Assembly: GCA_010405405.1 (NCBI GenBank)
Contig: MU004243.1
Location: 243,340-307,339, forward strand
Source of the DNA: Microthyrium microscopicum
Taxonomy: Eukaryota; Ascomycota; Dothideomycetes; Microthyriales; Microthyriaceae
DNA length: 64,000 nt
Reading direction: 5' to 3'
Part shown: positions 57,067 through 64,000 of the stretch, piece by piece
Position numbering within the stretch: position 1 is the stretch's first letter
How the letters are laid out: every line of letters begins with the position of its first letter
Program-made: the position numbers and the translations under genes
The notes under the pieces: model-generated
What the model saw: the letters and a program-made list of their open reading frames with translations, nothing else
The model's database searches: none
Told to the model about the DNA's origin: nothing

Positions 57067-58056
57067 CTACATCTCCCCCTCGATCCTCTCAACCTCCCTC
57101 TCCAAGTCCCCTTTCCTCTTCAAAACAACCGCATACCTCTCCGCAATCTGCGTCATCCCCCTCTCCCTCTTATACCCCTTCACCTCCTCCTCCATCTCAC
57201 CCACCTGTCCCATCAACAACTCAATCTTACCACCCAACTCCTCACCATATCCCCTCATCGCTGCCCCAAGCGTCGGATCTTCTTCACCTCCAGCTTGTAT
57301 AAAGCTATCACTCTTCCCAAGAATCCGTACCTTTAGATCAACACCCTTCGCCACAACACCTAAATGCTCTGCGCGCGCACGTACACCTCTTGCCACACTA
57401 CCATGCATCGTCTGTTCGAGAATCCGCACGGACAGTTCGAGGGCATCGCGGTGGGTGGATGCTACTTGGGCTAGTGTGTCTGCTAGACGGGCTCGTAGGG
57501 TGTCGATGGAGGTTGCGTCGCGTGCTATACTTGTTTGTAGAGCGTTGATATGTGCAGGTAATTGGTTGACTGGCAGCCGAGAGCTTGGTGACGCAATATG
57601 TGCGAGAGTATGGGTAGAAGTAAGCAAAGATGTTGAGATTGCGGCGGCGATGGCGGGTGAATTTTGCGTGAAGCGGGTAAGGTCGTCGTGTAGGATTTCG
57701 GCGTCGGAGGGGGAAATTTGGTGGGATAGCATGGCGAGGACTACGCGGGAGGCTTGGAGTAACTAATATATAGAATTAGCACTCTTATACATGGTGGTGA
57801 TTAGGGAGTGTGTATTTACTTCTTCAGGCAGACTATTCCCTGCAATGACATCGCTGAGTGCTCCCTGTACTAGCTGTCGCCGCGCGAGGTCGATGCGGTG
57901 TTCGTATAAAGCTTTTTCGACATCGGCGGCGGCGCGTTGCTGCTTGATGACTTTTGTGGTGCCGTCGGGGTTGAGGCGGCTTTGGACGATTTCTTGGTAC
58001 AGGCGGGCGAAGCGGGGGTTCTTTTCTTGGGTTGTTGTTGGAACTGGAGGAAGCAT
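57067..58056 (-). CDS. Conserved-looking coiled-coil protein, family not recognised
   Basis: Two exons, 58056-57820 and 57762-57067; 310 residues, a 57-base intron with TATATTAG acceptor; the join reads GNSLPEELLQASRVVLAML. The N-terminus is MLPPVPTTTQEKNPRFARLY. The protein is almost wholly helical: HEDLT-like heptads in 80-160, then ALQTSIARDATSIDTLRARL and a charged coiled coil at the end (MGQVGEMEEEVKGYKRERGM). The architecture suggests a cytoskeletal, kinetochore or complex subunit, but I cannot name it. Codon use is GC-rich at third positions, unlike the AT-richer neighbours. Confidence 0.65.
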
Positions 58057-59268
58057 TTTGTGATGGAGCTTGAAGGAACCTAGGATTGGGTGTTTTGAAG
58101 GTTCAATGGTAGATTCAACATTAGTACGGCATTGTGTCTGATTTGAATCTGAGCTGTTTACTACTTTCAGGGGACGAGAAGTTGGAGATGCGGCGTTAAG
58201 GAGGTGCTTGAAATGTTAGGGCCGTTGGTGTTTAGTTGAATGCAATTTCCGCCTCAGAGCCGCACATGCTTGATCTATGAATTGATTTCCTTTACTTTCA
58301 TCTGATCTTGAGATAGCAGAGACATGTATTTGATGATGGAGATATTAGAATATCTTATCTATCTTATACGGTACATTCAAGAGGTGGCCTTCACGATGTA
58401 CAGCAACAAAGATGTACTCAGAATGGAAGTATCGTAAGGAGAACAGAACATACCTAGCACCTAGTACTTAATGTTCAAAAAGCTCTCTGTATGCTCCATC
58501 ATACACCGTAAACATATACTCTATCCTAAGGAATACCTCGCTGTCACGATGATTAGAAAATCCGGGGTAGAGATTGTGATAGTCATTGTACAATCTGTGA
58601 CAAAGTGATGCGTCCGATGAGGCTACGGAGTGCTCCGGCAGATCTGTATCTTTGGTCATTTGATACCTTGACTTCTTCGACGGTACAAGATGGTATAATA
58701 AGCAAGTATATCAAGGATAGAGAGCGATGATGGACATGACAAATGAATAGAAGGATGAACATATTGCTTTGATGCCGCTAACCAATTCCGGACTCCAGGC
58801 TATTCAGCCAATCAAAGCGAGGAGATCAACGCTAAGCCCATCATGAGGAAGAGTAAATTTAGAAACAACCTGAATCTTTTGCTATTTTGCTTAAGACTCT
58901 ATGCAAACAGCATGCGCGTATTTCTTTAAGCACTTTGATAATGAACCGTGAGCCACATGCATCGCATCTCCATCAGGACTTGGCGGTTTTATCCACATGT
59001 TCATACGTTGATAGGACCCAATTTTAATGTTTGTAGGGCAGGCGCCGTTATGGCCCCCCTTGAGAATATCTCCTTCAACCTGGCTAATATGAGATCACCC
59101 TATGACGATTTGCAGTCTTTCAGTTCCAGTGTGCTAGGGACAATAGGTTGGGGTTACAGCAAGATGGTATATTGATGTCATAAAATGTTGGTTGAAGGTC
59201 TCGGGAGGCCAGAGACATGAGAGGATGGATACAGTGAGCCTCCTGAGGAACGCGGTGTGCGGCGTTTA
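58057..59268. other. Long intergenic region; one doubtful small ORF
   Basis: About 1.2 kb. A minus-strand ATG frame at 58659-58468 (63 codons, MTKDTDLPEHSVASSDASLC) is the only candidate; it has no known relative and may be chance. The right end abuts a MITE. Confidence 0.35.
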
Positions 59269-59575
59269 CCGAAAACTTCTGTTGAAACGCAACATGCTAG
59301 CGTGCCTATTTGGATCAGAGAAGGCTTTTGGGCTTGCGCTAGATGGGGCAAAAGGGGTCAGGAAGGGTGTCAACAGGGATAATTCTCTTCTAAATGTGGA
59401 TTACTTACCGTCTTTACTACTTCAAAATACCTTACAAAAGACCACTAAAGGGCCCTAAAATAAGCCTCTACAGGGGTAAGCTGCAGCCACCGGTAGGGGC
59501 GACGCCCGCTAAATTTAGTGGGACCGCGACCCAAATAGGCACGCTAGCATGTTGCGTTTCAACAGAAGTTTTCGG
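59269..59575. mobile_element. Second MITE: 45-base perfect terminal inverted repeats, TA flanks
   Basis: The left end starts CCGAAAACTTCTGTTGAAAC and runs 45 bases to ..GCCTATTTGG; the right end (59531-59575) is its exact reverse complement. TA flanks both sides (59267-59268 and 59576-59577). Length 307 bases, no coding capacity; the short open frames inside are not genes. The TA duplication suggests a Tc1/mariner-type or related family. The ends share no sequence with the 22.2-kb MITE, so it is a different family. Perfect inverted ends suggest recent insertion. Confidence 0.8.
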
Positions 59576-60735
59576 TAGATGCATGGAAACAGTGGTAAGC
59601 TCAGCCTCAGCCGCACAACACATGGTCAGGAGAATAGAGGCTCAGATCCAGCAAAACTAAGAGAGATTGGATACTCTAGAGTATCTTAGAGTACCAAGAG
59701 TTTATCTTCAATTGCTCATTGTCGTCTGCGCCTCAACCTCAGCCGCTGAACTCCCGGATATGAGTACTTTAGAGTGTAGTAGAGAAAGATAGAATCGCTA
59801 TGTACAGTTGAGATACCTTGTACCTCTCTCAAGACATGGCTTGAAGAGTCTAAGAATTTACAACAAAGTACAAGTGATTTTGGTTGGGGCTGAATCATTC
59901 TCACTGCAAGCCATCAAGATCATTCTTTCGCCAACCACATCCACATCCACCACCACTTCACATCCTCTACCCTTTCTATCTTTCCCTTCCTCCTATCGCT
60001 GCTCCACTAACTCTCTCTCTCTCTCTTCTTCCTCATCCTATAATCATTTCTTCTGCTCCTATACTACAAGTAATACCCCTCGTTTCTGCGTGTCAGTACT
60101 AGTTCCCGTCCCGTCAACTGTCTCCCCGCCAAGGCCGGATCGCGCCAATCCAGTCCTTCTCCTCATTTCCTCATTTCCTACAATACACGTCGCAGACTTT
60201 TCCAGGAACATCCTCTCCTTCCCTTTCGCCCACAGCCTATCTGTTTTGCACATCATCGAAACAGTACATCCGCGTTTTCCTTGACGTCGCGCTTGGCACT
60301 CCAGTCTCTGCCCTGCTCCGCCTGCGCCCCAACGCTGCCGCTCAAACATCCTTCCACTAAAAAACTTAGAACCAACGTCAGCAATCAAATATTCCTACAC
60401 ACTCGGGCCTTCTATCCTTAACGAAACCCCGGCCTGTTCCTCGTGCTCATCACCTGTATTGAAACACAACTCTCCTGTTCCCGTTGGTGCTGCTCGGCAT
60501 TGTACAACTACCACTCAATCGCACCTCAGACCCCCTCCTATTCTGAAGCCAGCGCCTGCATCGCGGGTGCCTCGCTTCAGCCTCAACCACCGCAACCATT
60601 ACTTCATACGAGTCCCGTTCATCACTTCTAGGTGAGGAGTCTGGTCCTCACGCGCCGCCACCCTATACTGGAGCCGGCGGCTATCATAACCGTCAAGATA
60701 CTGTAGGCGGGAGACCAAAAAGAAAGGGTTTCAAG
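59576..60735. other. ATG-free, pyrimidine-rich leader of the UPF0658 gene
   Basis: From about 59840 to 60735 there is no ATG on the plus strand. The region is CT-rich with a (CT)n tract at 60011-60026. It ends in a 63-codon frame that is open to the ATG at 60736 (from TGA 60544-60546) and reads as protein (see findings). The left part has TACTCTAGAGTATCTTAGAG at 59670. Confidence 0.5.
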
Positions 60736-61950
60736 ATGTATCTGCCAACATCAAAATGGACGTGGAGCTTTCTCGCTGTCACATTGTTACAAGCCATCAT
60801 TGGTCTTGCGCTTGAAGGGTAAGTCTAATCGTTTGTCATCGAGACCTGGCACTAACTTGTCGCGATTAGCTACATATTTGGTCTTTTCAACAGTCAACTA
60901 CTCCCTGAAGCCCGCAATCCCCTATCAGCCGACAAAGGCAACTACACAAAAGCCATCCCTACCGATCTATCCCTCCTCATTTTCGCCTTTGTATATCAAC
61001 TAGTCCTCGTTTACGATGCATTGCGCAGTCAAAACACCATTCAAGTCATTGGTCTTGTCGTCATGAACCTCGGGATTGTAGTTTACTGTGCCCTACAGAA
61101 AGAGCAGGTCTATCAAGCTGCTTTTAACCTGAACAGACAGAACTTCCTCCCCATGTCATATTGGGACCAAGTCGATGCTTATCTTACCGCGCTACCATGC
61201 GTGGTCGCGCTGGGCAGTGCTTTGCTTGGATTTATCGCCTGGAAACTATACGGTGAATTTGGATGGAATATTTACAAGCAAATTGGTGCAGATCGCCGCA
61301 TGAAGAATCGTTATATGATTTACCAGGTATGCGCTATCAAACCCTTCAACTCTCTTTGGAATCGCTAACAACCATAGATTTACATTGCTCTACTCAAGTT
61401 CGATTTCTTCCTATTCGTCGGTTTCGAAGTTCAATTCTTGGTCCTAGTCAGCGGAACATCGGATAGCGAACGATACGTTACAGTGGCTGCAGTTCCTATT
61501 ACTGTTCTCGTTCTATTACTTGCCGCCTGGTTCGCGCAACGAGAAAACTTTTATGGCTCATTAGGCGTCATGGTACATATCTGTCCCAAACATTACTCCC
61601 GAACCTGCTAACCTTTCTTCTAGTTCGTCTACTTCGCAATGGCTGGCTACTTCATCTTCAAGCTCATCCGCATGTATGATTCCGACCGCGTCGACGCCTA
61701 CCGTCCGGCCCGCCGAACGCTCACAGTCTTCGCCATATTCACACTATTACTGGTCACAATAACGATCGTCATTGCGTCTTGGTGCATGATGAACTATAAC
61801 AAGGGCCTCAAGGACCACCTCGTCAAGCGCCGGCCAACTTCATCTAATGCCCCGGCCGGCAAGCAAGACATTGAGCTGGACTACCAAGGAGGCCAACAAG
61901 GCTTCAATCAGTCACGTCCATATGGTGGAAGCCGCATGGAAATTGATTAG
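60736..61950 (+). CDS. UPF0658 Golgi-type multipass membrane protein
   Basis: Four exons: 60736-60818, 60870-61326, 61378-61572, 61624-61950; 353 residues from the first ATG. All three introns are exactly 51 bases. MYLPTSKWTWSFLAVTLLQA starts the first membrane span; KLYGEFGWNIYKQIGADRRM and KFDFFLFVGFEVQFLVLV are the strongest signatures of the UPF0658 family (fission yeast C23H3.04 type). Seven or so spans are expected; the C-terminus is polar. The role is unknown; fission yeast relatives are assigned to the Golgi. The frame is also open and protein-like for 63 codons upstream, so a longer form is likely. Confidence 0.88.
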
Positions 61951-61960
61951 AGCGCTGCTG

Positions 61961-62010
61961 TTTTGCACTATGCATGATCATTTTTGCACTATGCATGATC
62001 ATTTTTGCAC
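61961..62010. repeat. Tandem repeat, 21-base unit, 2.4 copies
   Basis: Two identical 21-base units (61961-61981, 61982-62002) contain TGCACTATGCATGATCA; a third is partial (TTTTGCAC, 62003-62010). Located 11 bases after the UPF0658 stop codon, so in its 3' UTR. Confidence 0.85.
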
Positions 62011-62674
62011 ATAGGCTTCTGCGCGTGGTCTGGCTTTAGCGTCGACTGGTGGCGCATAATTCTTATTGGGAGCCTTTTTGACGATTCTGGCGTACTGACG
62101 GCGTTCAAACCGGCCTAACCGAGCGGTTTGCTTTATGGAACGCACTGTTTGCCATGAGCAAACGCAGTATTTCTGGACGGAGAAGAAAGCAGCGACAACT
62201 AGGCGAGGTGTTGTTCGCTGCTATGATGCGTGAATATGTTCTTTACGCTTGTGATAACCACCCCAATATTTGTCTTTACTACTATTTTTAACGAAACGAC
62301 CTACTTACAATTGCTCTCTGTTTTGCTACTGTTGTTTGGGGCGAGATACTCCGGCGTTTTATAGCGGCAATTGGGCCGATTTGTATGTATCAGAGATAAT
62401 GTCTCCAACGTAAAGAATCAATTTAGCGTCACATACATGTTGAATCGTGAAATTGCTCCGTAAATCAACTGTGCTGGGGTATCTTATTCGAGTAGACGAC
62501 TGCGGGTCCTTGAAATCTTAGCACTTTCGTTTCCAGTGTTTATCCAAACGCCTGCTCAATGCATAATGAGTAACGCGCAAGCTCGCCTGTACAATGCCCA
62601 TCAACTGCGCAATTCAACAACGAACCGTGAGACCAAGACCGCTGCACAATCCGCAGCCCATGGACAACTAGGCC
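62011..62674. other. Convergent 3' region, nothing recognised
   Basis: About 660 bases between the UPF0658 gene and SYM1. No gene or further repeat is seen. Confidence 0.4.
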
Positions 62675-63361
62675 CTACGCCTTCTTAACAGTCTCCACCA
62701 CCTTCTCCTTCGTCGCCTCCGTCTTCGTCTTCCCGCCTCCGCTATTCAAATAGCTCAAATAGCAATTCCAACCCAACGCCACAACATTAACCAACAGCAC
62801 CCTATGTTCCAACGGAACCACACTGAAATTCGCAATCTGCACCCACGGCCAAATCAACAAATTCTTACCAAACGCCTGTCCAAACGTACTCCCCATCTTC
62901 TCCCTCACCCTCTCTCCCGCACTCACACTGCTCCCATTTACGCCGCCCCCACCCACACCAGTACTGCTCTTCCAGCCTTCCATAACTGCCATGGAGCTCA
63001 AAAAACACGTCAAATTGATCGGCGTGAACACCAATTGATCCAAGCCAACGCGCGCGGCGACGGTGGTGGCTTTGGAGCTGAGGTTTACGCGCGCTTGCAG
63101 GAAGCGGTACCACGTTGTTGCTGCGGGGCCGAAGATTGTGCCGCCGTACAGGGCCATGCGGGCTGTGCGGGAGTAGGCGTGGTTGGAAGGGCCGGTGGAT
63201 TCGACGAGTTGTTGGGCGGCGATGTCGCCGGTGCCGAAGAGGATTGCGGTTGTGAGGGATTGGGTTAGGAGGGGGCGTCGTTTGAGGACGGATTGATACC
63301 CGGGGGGTTGTTAGTAGAGGACTTGAGAGAGATTGGATGGGCGGACTGACCAGCGCAGCAT
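62675..63361 (-). CDS. SYM1: Mpv17/PMP22-family mitochondrial membrane protein SYM1
   Basis: Two exons, 63361-63351 and 63299-62675; 211 residues. The product opens MLRWYQSVLKRRPLLTQSLT and TAILFGTGDIAAQQLVES, the diagnostic SYM1 start, and ends in WPWVQIANFSVVPLEHRVLL, VNVVALGWNCYLSYLNSG, the Mpv17 signature. SYM1 is an inner-membrane protein needed for growth on ethanol at high temperature in yeast. The MLRW / YQSV join needs a 51-base intron that starts GTCAGT and has a good CTACTAAC branch site, but ends in GG, not AG; no AG-ending splice keeps the frame. See findings. The middle has a Gly-rich insertion (GVGGGGVNGSS). Confidence 0.9.
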
Positions 63362-64000
63362 CTTGGTGGTTGTGATGTTGGTGGGTTTTGTAGTGGGTTT
63401 CGTAGTGGGTTTTGTAGTAGTTCGTGGGTGCGCGGTAATGGTTGAGAAGGAGAGTTGGAGACCAGAGGAGGATTCTGAGTTGGCGATGGTCTCAAGCTCT
63501 CAAATGGTGAAGTGCTGGTGGGGAGGAAAGGAGGAAGGTGCATTGGCTAAAAGAGGAAGGAACGTTTGTTGCGTCATTGCCCTTTCCGGGTTCCCAAGTG
63601 AGGTTACACTATCAGGCTGACAAGAGCCACAAGGCTGACCTCCTGAGCAATCGATTGTCCGAACCACATTGCCCGTTTGTAGCTCGATTTCTCAGATTCG
63701 CTAGTGTGCTCTTGGAGAAAATATTGAACGCAGCAGGATATCGAGATATCGAATTAATCCTGACATGACAAATCTTTGGCAATGTCAAACCCAAAGCCCA
63801 GTGCCAACCCATTTACATACAGTATATCGACAGAAGTCATCCTTTACTGCGGCAGAAAACATCAATCCCTCAAACTTCTCAAATACTACAATGCTATGTT
63901 GGCTATGTTATATACCTGAACAATAGCGAGCCTCCTTGGTCTTTGTCAAATTATGCTCTGTGTAACCTGAACCTTTCAGCTCAACAACATGCATTCCGAG
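63362..64000. other. Right-hand end of the window, nothing recognised
   Basis: SYM1 promoter, then AT-rich sequence. Short frames (for example 63612-63812) show no family signal. Confidence 0.35.

Noticed and set aside
59192-59660. Two plus-strand frames of 88 codons each
   Set aside because: They cover the MITE and its inverted ends and are not genes.
60011-60026. (CT)n tract as a specific control element
   Set aside because: Simple pyrimidine runs are usual in ascomycete leaders and promoters; nothing more can be said.

Overview
The window is nuclear DNA of a filamentous ascomycete (Pezizomycotina). Genes lie on both strands. Introns are 45-60 bases in most genes, with GT..AG ends and a CTAAC-like branch site 8-20 bases before the acceptor. 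The families are typical of the group: HET domain, GH114, TRPY channel, PAS kinase, SOM1/FLO8-type LisH protein. I see no operons, CRISPR arrays, rRNA or tRNA genes. The exact class cannot be named from sequence alone; a Dothideomycetes/Leotiomycetes-like fungus is a guess.

0-14 kb: the 3' end of a GT34 glycosyltransferase, an acyltransferase-3 membrane protein, a HET-domain protein followed by degenerate ~140-base repeats, a vacuolar M28 membrane protease, a small SAM-fold protein, the RuvB-like helicase RVB1 and a small Cys-rich protein.

14.5-24.7 kb: a head-to-tail array of six paralogues, all on the minus strand, each with three exons, an LPxEIR (F-box/2EXR-like) segment at the start of exon 2 and a conserved phase-2 intron. 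They are called copies A to F here. Four look intact (A, B, D, F). Copy C has two in-frame stops. Copy E has a frameshift and a 238-base TA-flanked MITE inside exon 2. Four upstream regions share a TTCCTT..AAGGA-type dyad. A distant intronless relative lies at 55.96 kb on the other strand.

25-48 kb: an Artemis/Pso2-type DNA repair nuclease, a PAS-domain kinase (PSK1-like), the very-long-chain enoyl-CoA reductase TSC13, a 940-residue protein with an OTT_1508-like nucleic-acid deaminase core, a DHA1-type MFS transporter, a SOM1/FLO8-like LisH regulator with a long leader, the TRAPP subunit BET3 with a 9-base micro-exon, and a C2H2 zinc-finger protein.

48-64 kb: a secreted GH114 enzyme, the vacuolar TRP channel YVC1, an NAD(P)-binding protein, a truncated transcription-factor-like fragment, the distant array relative, a coiled-coil protein, a second MITE (307 bases, 45-base perfect inverted ends), a UPF0658 Golgi membrane protein whose frame stays open and protein-like upstream of the first ATG, and the Mpv17-family protein SYM1 with an apparent GT..GG intron.

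The housekeeping genes (RVB1, BET3, TSC13, SYM1, YVC1) form an ordinary background. The accessory part is the array, the HET gene and the deaminase-like gene; they are candidates for recognition or defence roles, but that is inference.
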